From contig CANJIS010000002.1 in the NCBI GenBank assembly GCA_947474565.1, positions 1 through 64,000 on the forward strand: DNA of 64,000 nt, in the 5' to 3' direction. Each line of letters starts with the position of its first letter. Position 1 is the first letter of the stretch. A program made the translations under genes and the position numbers. The DNA is from Alphaproteobacteria bacterium. GTDB lineage: Bacteria > Pseudomonadota > Alphaproteobacteria > Micropepsales > Micropepsaceae. Below the pieces are notes generated by a model that was not told the DNA's origin, ran no database searches, and saw nothing but the letters and a program-made list of their open reading frames with translations. Positions 27,246 through 35,305 of this stretch are shown one piece after another.

Positions 27246-29173
27246 CCTGGTTTTTTCTTGTCGAATTTTCTGGGGCCTGACTTCTTGCCCCAGAATTTCT
27301 TCTTTCCGTCCTTGCCGCCAAATTTCTTTCCCTGAAATCCTGGCTTGCGCGGCGGTTCGCCGCCCGGTTCGTCACCGGGTTTAGCGCCCTGCACCGGCTC
27401 GGCACGCGGCCGTGCGTGGGATTCGCCACTCTGGTCCAGCGCCGGCGAAATGCGAACGCCGCCCTTTTTGCGTTCACTGACCAAGGTGGCAAATTTCGGC
27501 GCGACATCGCCTGACACCTGGAACAGGGTTTCCATATCAAACACGCGGATGGCGCCGATATCCTTTTTGGTCAGCTCGCCCTGGCGGCAGATTTCCGGCA
27601 GAAGCCATTTGGGATCGGCATTGCGCTCGCGCCCGACATTCAGCCGAAACCACACGCCATTCTGCATGTCGCCTTCGCGGGGCGGCCGTGGGCCGTCGTG
27701 ACGCGCGTGATCGCGCGGCTCGCGTGCTCCGTGCTCACGAGGACCATGTTCGCGCGGGCCCCGCGGCTTATGATCGAAATCCTTGTGCGACCGCTCCTTA
27801 TTGCCGTGCGGTTTGCCCTCTCGCGGCTCGCGCGGCTCGCGCTTCTGGAATGGCACCTCTTCGTCAATATCTTCGGGCGCGGGCAGCCCGGCGCGATAGA
27901 TTTTTACAAAAGCGGCCGCAACGGTGCGCGCATCGCGCGACTGCAGCAACTGGTCCGCCATGGCCAAGTCGTCTTCGCTCGGCGCTTCGGTCAGCATCGG
28001 ATTTTCCAGCAGCCGCTGCTGGTCGAGCTGGCGGATTTCCGCCGCCGAAGGCGGCTCACCCCAGGTGGCGGTGACGCGTGCTTTACCCAGCATCTCTTCC
28101 ACCCGGCGGCGGCGTGACGGCGGCACCAGAAGAACACTGATGCCCTTCTTGCCGGCGCGGCCAGTGCGGCCGCTGCGATGCTGCAGCACAGAGGCATCGT
28201 TCGGCAGATCGGCATGGATCACCAACACCAAACTGGGCAGGTCAATGCCACGCGCCGCCACATCGGTCGCCACACAGACGCGGGCGCGGCCATCGCGCAA
28301 AGCCTGCAGTGCATGATTGCGTTCGCTCTGGGACAGTTCGCCCGACATCGCCACCGCGGCAAAACCGCGTTCCGTCAACTGCGCCGCCATGTGGCGCACC
28401 CGTTCGCGCGTGCCACAAAAAACCAGCGCGCCGGGCGGATCCAGAAAGCGCAGCAGATTGACCACGCCCCGTTCGATCTTGTTACCGGCGATCCTGAGGG
28501 CGCGGTATTCGATATCGGCATGCCCCGAGGCCGCGCCCCGGGTGGCGATACGCAAGGCATCCTTCTGGTAATGCGCCGCCAGGGTGACGATGGCCTTGGG
28601 CAGGGTCGCGGAAAACAGCAGGGTGCGGCGCGAAGCCGGGGTTGTTTCGAGGATGAATTGCAGGTCTTCGCGAAAGCCCATATCGAGCATCTCGTCGGCC
28701 TCATCCAGCACCGCGGCTTTCAGGGATGAAACGTTGAGAGCACGGCGTTCCAAATGATCGCGCAGCCGCCCCGGCGTGCCCACAACAATATGGGCGCCCG
28801 CGGATAGTTCGCGGCGCTCGCGGCCGGGGTCCATGCCACCGACACAGGAAACAATGCGCGCGCCGGCATATTGATAGAGCCAGCTCAATTCGCGCTGCAC
28901 CTGCAGCGCCAGTTCGCGGGTGGGCGCGATGATAAGCGCCAGGGGATCGCGGGCGGGGCCGAATGTGGCAGCGCCTTCCAGCAGGGTATCGGCAAAGGCC
29001 ATACCGAACGCGATGGTTTTGCCCGAGCCGGTCTGGGCCGAGACCAGCAAGTCGCGGCGTTCAGCGTCTGGCTCCAGCACCGCCAACTGAACGGGGGTCG
29101 GGACTGTGTAATTGCGCTCGGCGAGCGCACGGGTCAGGGCGGGATGGGTGTCGGGGAAGGCCGGATCGGACAA
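27242..29173 (-). CDS. DEAD-box RNA helicase with basic tail and DbpA-like RNA-binding domain
   Basis: A 643-residue helicase. Motifs in order: TPVQ (Q motif), SAQTGSGKT (I), PTRELALQ (Ia), TPGRL (Ib), LDEADEMLDMGF (II), FSATL (III), VCVATDVAARGID (V) and HRSGRTGRAG (VI). After the core comes an Arg/Glu/His-rich low-complexity linker (about residues 435-495, REPREG/REHGPREHG repeats), then a DbpA-type RNA-binding fold (GVWFRLNVGR ... ICRQGELTKKDIGAIRVFDMETLFQV) and a Lys/Gly-rich tail. Such CsdA/DbpA-like proteins remodel ribosomal or mRNA structures, often in the cold. The order of domains is typical for alphaproteobacteria. Confidence 0.9.
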   Translation of the reverse strand: MSDPAFPDTHPALTRALAERNYTVPTPVQLAVLEPDAERRDLLVSAQTGSGKTIAFGMAFADTLLEGAATFGPARDPLALIIAPTRELALQVQRELSWLYQYAGARIVSCVGGMDPGRERRELSAGAHIVVGTPGRLRDHLERRALNVSSLKAAVLDEADEMLDMGFREDLQFILETTPASRRTLLFSATLPKAIVTLAAHYQKDALRIATRGAASGHADIEYRALRIAGNKIERGVVNLLRFLDPPGALVFCGTRERVRHMAAQLTERGFAAVAMSGELSQSERNHALQALRDGRARVCVATDVAARGIDLPSLVLVIHADLPNDASVLQHRSGRTGRAGKKGISVLLVPPSRRRRVEEMLGKARVTATWGEPPSAAEIRQLDQQRLLENPMLTEAPSEDDLAMADQLLQSRDARTVAAAFVKIYRAGLPAPEDIDEEVPFQKREPREPREGKPHGNKERSHKDFDHKPRGPREHGPREHGAREPRDHARHDGPRPPREGDMQNGVWFRLNVGRERNADPKWLLPEICRQGELTKKDIGAIRVFDMETLFQVSGDVAPKFATLVSERKKGGVRISPALDQSGESHARPRAEPVQGAKPGDEPGGEPPRKPGFQGKKFGGKDGKKKFWGKKSGPRKFDKKKPG

Positions 29174-29243
29174 GGCGGGAACTTTCGGGGGCGAATTTCG
29201 GCCCCTCTTTAGTCCTATCCGCCAAAAAAGATAGAGAAACGCG

Positions 29244-29561
29244 TCAGCGCGTCATGCCGATGCGGGCCATCATCTGGCGGTCCTTGTTGGACTGCATCAG
29301 TTGGGAAAAGCCCGCAATTGTGCCCAGTCCCAGCCCGCCCGGCATGCCGTCTTCGTCGGCTGTAATCTTGGAGTAGCTCTCACCGGCGACCTTCTCCCAT
29401 TTCCCGGCCGGCTTCTTGATTTCGACCTGGGCCATGGTGGCTTTCAGCACCAGCCGCACGATGGCGGGGTGCGGGGCGCTGGGCTTGGTCAGGCTGGGAA
29501 AGCCATCGATCATGCTCCAGCCATTGGCCAGCGCCCATTGGGTGATTTCGTCTTTGGTCAT
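29244..29561 (-). CDS. Conserved-looking small soluble protein, unknown function
   Basis: A 105-residue protein starting MTKDEITQWALANGWSMIDGFPSL, with no signal peptide or membrane helix. The middle part (VRLVLKATMAQVEIKKPAGKWEKVAGESYSKI, in parts) looks like a small beta-rich domain and the end is Met/Gln-rich. It lies 70 bp before the helicase start on the same strand. I do not recognise the family. Confidence 0.6.
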   Translation of the reverse strand: MTKDEITQWALANGWSMIDGFPSLTKPSAPHPAIVRLVLKATMAQVEIKKPAGKWEKVAGESYSKITADEDGMPGGLGLGTIAGFSQLMQSNKDRQMMARIGMTR

Positions 29562-29650
29562 GACGGTATTAGAGCAGAATTCGGCTCAGTTGTCCTGGAA
29601 TATGCCGCCCTCTTGCCCTGTTATGCTCCGCTCAGTATCTGGTTGACCAA

Positions 29651-29739
29651 GGCCCCGTGGCGGAACTGGTAGACGCACCGGACTTAAAATCCGTTGATCC
29701 GAAAGGGTCGTGTTGGTTCAAGTCCAACCGGGGCCACCA
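29651..29739 (+). tRNA. tRNA-Leu, anticodon TAA
   Basis: An 89-nt class II tRNA including an encoded CCA. The acceptor stem is GGCCCCG/CGGGGCC with discriminator A; the anticodon loop CTTAAAA gives anticodon TAA, reading TTA/TTG; the T-arm is GTTGG-TTCAAGT-CCAAC, and there is a long variable arm (TGATCCGAAAGGGTCG). All features fit tRNA-Leu. Its 3' end is 6 bases from a truncated gene, so the region downstream may be a rearrangement or integration hotspot. Confidence 0.95.
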
Positions 29740-29745
29740 GCAATT

Positions 29746-30062
29746 CTATCGCAGTCTTTCCTTCAAGAATGCCACGACCTTGGGCCAGCCATCGGCGTGT
29801 GCAGCCGCGATGCCAGCGGGCGTACCACCCAAGCCGCCCAGATGTGCGTAATGCGGGTCCGATTGGGAAATGGGTAAGCCGAACACTTCATGTCCAGCGC
29901 CGGCATAGCGCAGTATCTGGGGCATGGGCTTGCCGAATTGCGTGCGCCGGGCGGCAATCTGATCCGCCATCGGACAAGACGGCCACAGACTGTCAGCTTC
30001 GCCGCATACCAGAAGAATGGGCGCGTCGATGCGTTCGACCGGAATGACGGCATCCGGGTGTT
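29746..30062 (-). pseudogene. BAAT/acyl-CoA thioester hydrolase C-terminal fragment
   Basis: About 105 codons match the C-terminal part of alpha/beta hydrolases of the acyl-CoA thioester hydrolase/BAAT C-terminal family: IPVERIDAPILLVCGEADSLWPS (acid residue region), a catalytic-type His in YAGAGHEVFGLP, and GGTPAGIAAAHADGWPKVVAFL. The nucleophile Ser half is missing. Upstream of about 30062 the frame enters sequence that belongs, on the other strand, to a different gene, so the 5' two thirds have been lost. Confidence 0.7.
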
Positions 30063-30370
30063 GGGGCGACCTGAAAGAGATCGATGTGATCGGCACCGGC
30101 AGGGTTGTGCTGCGGCATCTGTCCCGCGACAAGCTCACGATCAATGTCTCCGGCGCAGGCCGGCTTACCGCCGACGGCCATGTCGGGGATTTGACTTTGA
30201 ATGTATCCGGCGCGGGGCGGGCGCAGCTGGGCAAGCTCAGTGCGGACAAGGTGAAAGCGGAGCTTGATGGCGCCGCCCGGGCCAAGATCGCGCCCGGCGA
30301 CAGCGCCGATATCACCATTCGCGGCGTCGGCCGCGCGATACTGGCGACCAAGCCGAAAAGCCTGACATAA
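30063..30370 (+). pseudogene. DUF2807 (GIN-domain) protein C-terminal fragment
   Basis: About 100 codons of beta-helix-like repeats: DKLTINVSGAGRL, DLTLNVSGAGRA, DKVKAELDGAARA and ADITIRGVGRA, the pattern of DUF2807/head-GIN envelope proteins. These normally exceed 200 residues with a signal peptide, and the start is missing. The left edge meets the BAAT fragment head to head. Just after the stop, an out-of-frame run of seven Asp codons (about 30403-30423) is a further oddity. Confidence 0.65.
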
Positions 30371-30429
30371 AACGTTTCAAGCTATGGCAAGCTCGTCCAG
30401 CGCGACGACGATGACGATGATGACTAGCC

Positions 30430-30458
30430 AAATGTAATTCGCGCAGCGAATTACATTT
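30430..30458. terminator. Perfect 13-bp inverted repeat overlapping the lpdA stop codon
   Basis: AAATGTAATTCGC-GCA-GCGAATTACATTT. The lpdA stop (30451-30453) lies in one arm. It lacks a U-run in either direction, so it may be a processing/stability hairpin or a weak bidirectional terminator. Confidence 0.6.
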
Positions 30459-31854
30459 GCATGGTCCAGCCTTCAACACCCATGGACGCCTGACGCACGG
30501 CTTCGCTCAAGGTCGGATGGGAATGGCAGGTGCGGGCGATATCTTCCGAAGACGCGCCGAATTCCATCGCCAGCACCACTTCTGCCAGCAGGTTGCCGGC
30601 TTCCGGCCCGATAATGGCGCAGCCCAGCACCTTGTCAGTCTTGGCGTCGGCCAGGATTTTCACAAAACCGTCCGTGGCCATGATGGTCTTGGCGCGGGCA
30701 TTGGCGGTGAAGGGAAACTTGCCGACCTTGTAAGCCACGCCTTCGGCCTTGAGGTCTTCTTCTGATTTCCCCACCACGGCAACTTCGGGGAAGGTGTAGA
30801 TCACCGAAGGAATGGCATCGTAATTCACATGACCCGCCTTGCCGGCGATCAGTTCGGCGCAGGCCACCGCTTCGTCTTCGGCTTTGTGCGCCAGCATCGG
30901 GCCTTCGCGGCAATCGCCGACGGCATAGATGCCCATCACATTGCTGCGGTAATGCTTGTCGGTGATGACACGGCCGCGTTTGTCCAGCTGCACGCCGACA
31001 CCGTCCAGGCCGAGATTGTCGGTGTAGGGACGCCGGCCGATACAGACCAGCATGACATCAGCTTCGATTGTGCTTTTGCTGCCGCCCGCCGCCGCTTCGA
31101 CCGTCACGGCGAGACCGGTCTTGGTTTTTTCGACGCCGGTGACCTTGGTGGAAAGCTGGAAGGTCATGCCCTGCTTGGTGAGAATGCGCTGAAAGGCCTT
31201 GGCCACTTCCAGGTCGATGCCCGGCGTGACGCGATCCAGGAATTCCACGACATGGACTTCGCTGCCCAGCCGTTTCCACACCGAACCTAATTCCAAGCCG
31301 ATCACGCCCGCGCCCACCACCAGCAGCTTCTTGGGCACTGACGTCAGCGACAGCGCGCCGGTAGAAGACACGATTTGTTTTTCGTCGATGGTTACGCCCG
31401 GCAAGGGCGCGATGTCGGAGCCGGTGGCAATGATGATGTGCTTGGCGGTGAGGCTGCGGACCTTGCCATCCGGGGTTTTCACTTCGACTTTGCCGGGAGC
31501 CAGAATGCGGCCCTCGCCGACAATGCCTTCGACCTTGTTCTTCTTGAACAGGAATTCGACGCCCTTGGTGAGCTCACTCACCACCTTCGTCTTCTGCGCC
31601 ATCATGGCGGGCAGATCGAGTTCGATCTTGGCCTTGATGCCAAGCTTGGCGAAATCATTGTGCGCTTCATGGAAGCGCTCGCTGGCATGCAGCAGCGCCT
31701 TGGAAGGAATGCAGCCGACATTCAGGCAGGTGCCGCCGAACGCGCCACGCTTGTCCACGCAGGCGGCACTGAGGCCGAGCTGGCCCAACCGGATGGCGGC
31801 GTTATAGCCGCCGGGGCCGCCGCCAATGACAATCGCGTCAAAAGAATCCGCCAT
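30451..31854 (-). CDS. lpdA: Dihydrolipoyl dehydrogenase (E3)
   Basis: A 467-residue FAD disulphide oxidoreductase, the E3 component of 2-oxo-acid dehydrogenase complexes. FAD motif [17 protein letters not shown], redox-active [16 protein letters not shown], the NAD motif [33 protein letters not shown] and the C-terminal catalytic His-Glu [11 protein letters not shown] are all present. No E1/E2 genes lie in the window, though in many alphaproteobacteria lpdA follows odhAB. It is probably the last gene of an operon extending to the right; however, the next upstream gene is a degraded kinase, so it may have its own promoter. Confidence 0.96.
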   Translation of the reverse strand: MADSFDAIVIGGGPGGYNAAIRLGQLGLSAACVDKRGAFGGTCLNVGCIPSKALLHASERFHEAHNDFAKLGIKAKIELDLPAMMAQKTKVVSELTKGVEFLFKKNKVEGIVGEGRILAPGKVEVKTPDGKVRSLTAKHIIIATGSDIAPLPGVTIDEKQIVSSTGALSLTSVPKKLLVVGAGVIGLELGSVWKRLGSEVHVVEFLDRVTPGIDLEVAKAFQRILTKQGMTFQLSTKVTGVEKTKTGLAVTVEAAAGGSKSTIEADVMLVCIGRRPYTDNLGLDGVGVQLDKRGRVITDKHYRSNVMGIYAVGDCREGPMLAHKAEDEAVACAELIAGKAGHVNYDAIPSVIYTFPEVAVVGKSEEDLKAEGVAYKVGKFPFTANARAKTIMATDGFVKILADAKTDKVLGCAIIGPEAGNLLAEVVLAMEFGASSEDIARTCHSHPTLSEAVRQASMGVEGWTMQM

Positions 31855-31954
31855 GGACAGCCCGCCAACCTTGAATCCGCGCCGCTGATATAGGGATAAA
31901 AAGGGCGGAAAACCATGCCTTTTTAGAGGGCACGCCCGGCTTTTCGCAGGAGGT

Positions 31955-32756
31955 TCAGGCCGGCGCCGCTTCCGGCTTCCTGGCCGGGGCCTCGTCCTTG
32001 TGGGCCGGGTCGGGGAAGACCAGCGACACCACCGTGCCCTGGCCCTCTTTCGAGGTCACAGAGGCCACGCCGCCCAGCTGGGCGCCAAAGGTGCGGATCA
32101 GGCGCGAACCCACGCTCTTGCCCTTCTCATCCATGCGGAAACCCACGCCGTCATCGGCGATGGCGAGCGTGCCGTCGAAACTGCCGTCCGGCTTGTGCAG
32201 CGACACCTGGGAGCCGATCACTTTGAGGCCGGTGGCCCGGCTGGTGAGCAGCGTTCCAACAATCAGCGTGTCGCTTTTGCGCGCGCCCTGAAACTGAGGC
32301 TGTGCGCTGATATTGATGCCTTTGGCAAGCGGCAGCGCCGAGCAGACGATAGTGCCGTCAGCGGTCGCCCGCGACAGGTTGGTGAAATAACTCACTCCGA
32401 TCATGGCGTCGGACAGGATGGTGTCGCAATTGCCGGTCATGGCGCGGACATCGGCAATGCTGCCCACCGCGCGCGTGATCTGTTCGCCGGAGACAAAGAC
32501 GCTCTGATAATCCTCGGCGGCGGCGCGGGCAGATTGGCTGAGCTGGGCGCGCACATCGCCGACGTCGCGCTGCATCCGCCCGGCCGCCCTGGAAAATACT
32601 GACCACGACAATGGGGATAAGCGCGATAGTAACGATCAGGAGAAGCCGGCGGCGAAGCGTGCTCCAACCATGGGGCAGGGCTTCAGGCGCAGGAATCTCG
32701 TGAACGCTATTTCGGGCGGCGTTTTCCACCTGGAGCCCCGGTATCGGGCGTGGCAA
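31955..32756 (-). pseudogene. General-stress sensor histidine kinase remnant, frameshifted and internally deleted
   Basis: The N-terminal part (from ATG 32756) gives a cytoplasmic stub and a membrane helix (RRRLLLIVTIALIPIVVVSIFQG). Near 32575-32592 the frame shifts; the periplasmic sensor-like part continues in the next frame (RMQRDVGDVRAQLSQSARAAAEDYQSV ... SALPLAKGINISAQPQFQ, in parts). Near HKPDGSFDGTLAI it jumps directly into an HATPase G1 box (ADDGVGF) and the end of the ATPase domain ([21 protein letters not shown]). The second membrane helix and the HWE/HisKA_2 phospho-His region are absent, so no kinase is expected. Position after ecfG matches the usual cluster of PhyR-activating kinases. 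Confidence 0.75.
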
Positions 32757-33337
32757 GCCTGTCTAATTGCGCCATGATTTTACGTGCGGCGTCCCCTCCA
32801 GCCGAGCGCGTAACATCGGCCAGCGTATCATTGCCGTCCAATATTTCTATCAGCGCCTTGCGGGCGCGCGCCACGCGGCTTTTGACCGTGCCGACCGCGC
32901 ATTTGCAGATTCCCGCCGCGTCTTCATAAGAAAAGCCGCCCGCGCCGACCAGAATCAGGGCTTCGCGTTGCTCATCGGACAAGACGCGCAGGGCGCGCAC
33001 CGTGTCAGAGAGCTGGGCGGAGAACACTTGATCTTCGCCGCCGCATGGAATGCGTTCGGCCGCTTCCTGATCCCACGGCGCCTGACGCCAGGCGCGCCGG
33101 CGATCGGAATAGAATTGATTGCGCAGGATGGTGAACAGCCAGGCCTTCAGATTCGTGCCGGGGATAAAGGTGGCACGGCTTTGCCAAGCCTTCACCAGCG
33201 TCTCCTGGGCAAGGTTCATCGGCATTTTCCTGATTGCCGGTCAGCGAGCGGGCAAAGGCGCTCAAAAAAGGGACCAGCGCCAGCAGCTAGGTTTTGAACT
33301 CGCCATCCTCGGGACGGTCATTGGTGCGGTTGTTCAT
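32707..33337 (-). pseudogene. ecfG: EcfG sigma factor gene with an in-frame TAG and a 1-base frameshift
   Basis: From ATG 33337 the frame reads MNNRTNDRPEDGEFKT, then TAG (33287-33289), then LLALVPFLSAFARSLTGNQENAD, which is the start of EcfG region sigma2. At 33215-33216 an extra base (plus-strand TT where one T would keep the frame) moves the rest, NLAQETLVKAWQSR, into another frame that stays open to 32707. Sigma4 is intact (QREALILVGAGGFSYEDAA ... CAVGTVKSRVARARK). A start at about 33225 would give a protein lacking most of sigma2.1, unlikely to work. It is preceded 20 bp upstream by nepR, as in intact loci. Confidence 0.85.
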
Positions 33338-33357
33338 TTGGGGAGCGGGGGCCGGCA

Positions 33358-33567
33358 TTACGACACCTTTCTTTCCGCCTTTGGAGCCTTCCGCTTCGTC
33401 GATCTTGCGATCAGGTCCATAAAGTCATCGGGGACGGGCTCCTGGGCCACGTCGTCGTACATCCGGCGCAATTCGCGCCCGATAGCCCGTTGGCGGGCAC
33501 GGATGGCGCGCGCCTTTTCGTTAGGCTTTTCCTCGTTCGACACGGTCGTTTCCCATTGCTGCGTCAT
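33358..33567 (-). CDS. nepR: NepR anti-sigma factor
   Basis: A 69-residue protein whose core KARAIRARQRAIGRELRRMYDDVAQEPVPDDFMDLIARS (in parts) matches NepR, which binds EcfG and is captured by phosphorylated PhyR. Both helices around the conserved RELRRM..V..EPVPDDF motif are complete, so nepR appears functional. A GGAAC-N16-CGTT promoter lies about 90 bp upstream. It is the only core regulator of this locus without a visible lesion. Confidence 0.88.
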   Translation of the reverse strand: MTQQWETTVSNEEKPNEKARAIRARQRAIGRELRRMYDDVAQEPVPDDFMDLIARSTKRKAPKAERKVS

Positions 33568-33658
33568 GACAGTCGAGCCATAATCCGTAGCGGTTTCAAC
33601 GGGGAAGCCCCGTCTTAGACATCCAATTTCCGCCCCGTATTCTGCCCTTCGAAACCCA

Positions 33659-33683
33659 AACGCCCCCCTTTTGGAAAGGTTCC
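33659..33683 (-). promoter_or_regulatory. EcfG-type promoter for nepR-ecfG
   Basis: On the minus strand GGAAC is followed by 16 bases and CGTT, the alphaproteobacterial general-stress promoter consensus. It is divergent from the phyR promoter. Confidence 0.75.
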
Positions 33684-33692
33684 GGTTATTAT

Positions 33693-33717
33693 GGAACTTT
33701 TTCGGCTGGCGTCAGTT
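33693..33717 (+). promoter_or_regulatory. EcfG-type promoter for phyR
   Basis: GGAAC-N17-GTT with the start codon about 40 bases downstream and AAGGAG as ribosome site. The spacing to the final TT is the same as at the nepR site. Confidence 0.65.
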
Positions 33718-33756
33718 CCCAATTCGCGCTTTCCTACTTCCAAGGAGCCTTTTCTC

Positions 33757-34422
33757 ATGAGCATGACGCAAACCCTTGCGCCGCATCTGCCCTATCTGCG
33801 CCGCTATGCCCGCGCCCTGACCGGGTCGCAGCAATCGGGAGATGCCCATGTCCGGGCCGCTTTGCAGGCCCTTTTGACCGGGGATGAATCCCTGACCGAG
33901 GGGGTACCCCCCCGGGTCGGCCTTTACCGGCTTTTCCATGCCATCTGGCAGAGCGGGGCCGAGCATTATGACGAGGCCAGCGAACCCGCCTCCATCGGCG
34001 CCAAAAGCCCGGAAGCCCAGAAGACCATCGACAGCCAATTGGCCAGCCGGGTGATGATCATCGAGGGCGAACCGATTATCGCCATGGACCTGGAAAACCT
34101 GGTGACGGAGCTGGGCCACAAGGTGGTGGCGGTGGCTTCCACCAAGGACGAGGCGGTCGCCAAGGCGCATTCTGAGCGGCCCGGCCTGGTTCTGGCCGAC
34201 ATCAACCTGGGCGAAGGCCGCTCAGGTATCGATGCGGTGAGCGAGATTCTGGCGGCCTTCGATATTCCGGTGATTTTCATCACCGCCTATCCGGAAAAGC
34301 TGCTCACCGGCGAGCGGCCGGAACCCACCTATCTGATCGCCAAGCCTTTCCTGCCGGAAACCGTGCAGGCCACGGTGGGCCAGGCGCTGTTCTTCCATCC
34401 GGTGGCGAAACAGGCTGCATAA
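33757..34422 (+). CDS. phyR: PhyR-like response regulator lacking most of its sigma4-like region
   Basis: A 221-residue protein: an N-terminal sigma2-like part (LAPHLPYLRRYARALTGSQQ) and a C-terminal receiver with phospho-acceptor Asp148 (LADINLG), Thr176 (FITAYPE) and Lys196 (AKPF). PhyR proteins are usually about 265 residues; the region normally carrying sigma4 (a segment like LTPLSRQALLLT...EGF) is absent, and the sequence runs from LYRLFHAIWQS through a short linker into EAQKTIDSQLASRVMIIE. In addition the receiver acidic pair reads EGE (residues 103-105) where PhyR has EDE. The missing part is needed to bind NepR, so this protein is probably unable to release EcfG. The frame is open, so it may still be made. 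Confidence 0.85.
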   Translation: MSMTQTLAPHLPYLRRYARALTGSQQSGDAHVRAALQALLTGDESLTEGVPPRVGLYRLFHAIWQSGAEHYDEASEPASIGAKSPEAQKTIDSQLASRVMIIEGEPIIAMDLENLVTELGHKVVAVASTKDEAVAKAHSERPGLVLADINLGEGRSGIDAVSEILAAFDIPVIFITAYPEKLLTGERPEPTYLIAKPFLPETVQATVGQALFFHPVAKQAA

Positions 34423-34475
34423 CAAGCCTTATTTCCCAATTGTGCGTTTGATGCTTGTGCGTTTTGGAGATTGTC

Positions 34476-34841
34476 ATGGCTGCCAGGAAAAAAAATTCCG
34501 TGTCCACGGTTGATACCCGCCTCGCCGCGTTGCGCGAGGATTTTGCAGCACTGCAGGCTGACCTGAAGGGTCTGGCCGGTGATGTCGGTGCTGCCGCCTC
34601 GGAACGCGGCAAGATCGCGCTGCGCGGCGCGGAAGATGTTGCCGACCGCGCCATGCGGCTGGCGGAAGAAGCGGCCCGCGAAGCCAAGGTGGCGGCGGGC
34701 GAATTTCGCGATGATGCCGAGGAATGGGCTCAGGAAAATGCCGAGACGCTGCGCGTCCAGGTGCGTGAGAAGCCCATCACCTCGCTTCTGATCGCCGGCG
34801 GCATCGGCGCTTTTCTGGGCGCGATTTTCCTTCGCCGTTGA
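34476..34841 (+). CDS. DUF883/ElaB-type membrane-anchored coiled-coil protein
   Basis: A 121-residue protein with a long charged amphipathic helix (residues about 15-95, rich in Ala/Glu/Arg) and one C-terminal membrane helix with glycines (SLLIAGGIGAFLGAIFL) ending in RR. This is the layout of ElaB/YqjD/DUF883 proteins, inner-membrane stress or stationary-phase proteins in enterobacteria, some of which bind ribosomes. The next gene resembles the YqjE-type partner. Its place next to phyR suggests a stress-regulon member. Confidence 0.75.
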   Translation: MAARKKNSVSTVDTRLAALREDFAALQADLKGLAGDVGAAASERGKIALRGAEDVADRAMRLAEEAAREAKVAAGEFRDDAEEWAQENAETLRVQVREKPITSLLIAGGIGAFLGAIFLRR

Positions 34842-34896
34842 GAGCCGCTTCCACCCCTGATAAAGCTGGGTTTAGGGTAATTCCGTTGGGGGTTTC

Positions 34897-35238
34897 ATGT
34901 TCGCGCGTCTGAGCGCAAAGGCGATGCTATTGGCGGCTCTGGCCGCCATGGTGTTCTTTGGCATTGGCCTTGTCGGGCTGGCAACTGCCACCTGGCTTGC
35001 GACCCAATTCGGCGTTGCGGGCGGCTATCTGATGGCCGGCGGACTGCTGATCCTGATCCCAATCCTGTGGATACTTTTGATGGCGGCCTCGCGGCCGCGA
35101 AAGAAGCCGGAAGAGAAAGATTTCACCACCATCCTGTTCACTGCCATGGCGCGGGAAGCGCCCTGGGTCGCGGTGCTGGGCGCCGGCCTGGTCGGGGTGG
35201 CCAACCTGTTCCTGAGCCGCAACAAGAACAAAAAATGA
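34897..35238 (+). CDS. Membrane protein, YqjE/holin-like
   Basis: A 113-residue protein with two to three hydrophobic segments (about residues 10-35, 42-62, 85-105) and a charged loop (SRPRKKPEEKDFTT) between. It follows the ElaB-like gene with a 55-bp gap, as YqjE follows YqjD in enterobacteria, but sequence similarity is too low for a firm name. Confidence 0.55.
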   Translation: MFARLSAKAMLLAALAAMVFFGIGLVGLATATWLATQFGVAGGYLMAGGLLILIPILWILLMAASRPRKKPEEKDFTTILFTAMAREAPWVAVLGAGLVGVANLFLSRNKNKK

Positions 35239-35257
35239 CGTCGCCCCAGCAGGGCCG

Positions 35258-35282
35258 GGAACTTTCACGTCGTCGCCGTGTT
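35258..35282 (+). promoter_or_regulatory. EcfG-type promoter for the DUF1328 gene
   Basis: GGAAC-N17-GTT, ending 23 bases before the ATG of the DUF1328 gene, which has a GACGGAGGAAAG ribosome site. Confidence 0.6.
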
Positions 35283-35305
35283 TTTCCTCCTGACGGAGGA
35301 AAGTC

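Noticed and set aside
13768-33289. Two in-frame TAG codons (13768 and 33287) could indicate amber recoding or pyrrolysine-like use.
   Set aside because: TAG is used as the ordinary stop of several intact genes here (for example coq9, purB, purL and the 56-aa gene), ecfG has an additional frameshift, and no suppressor tRNA is visible.
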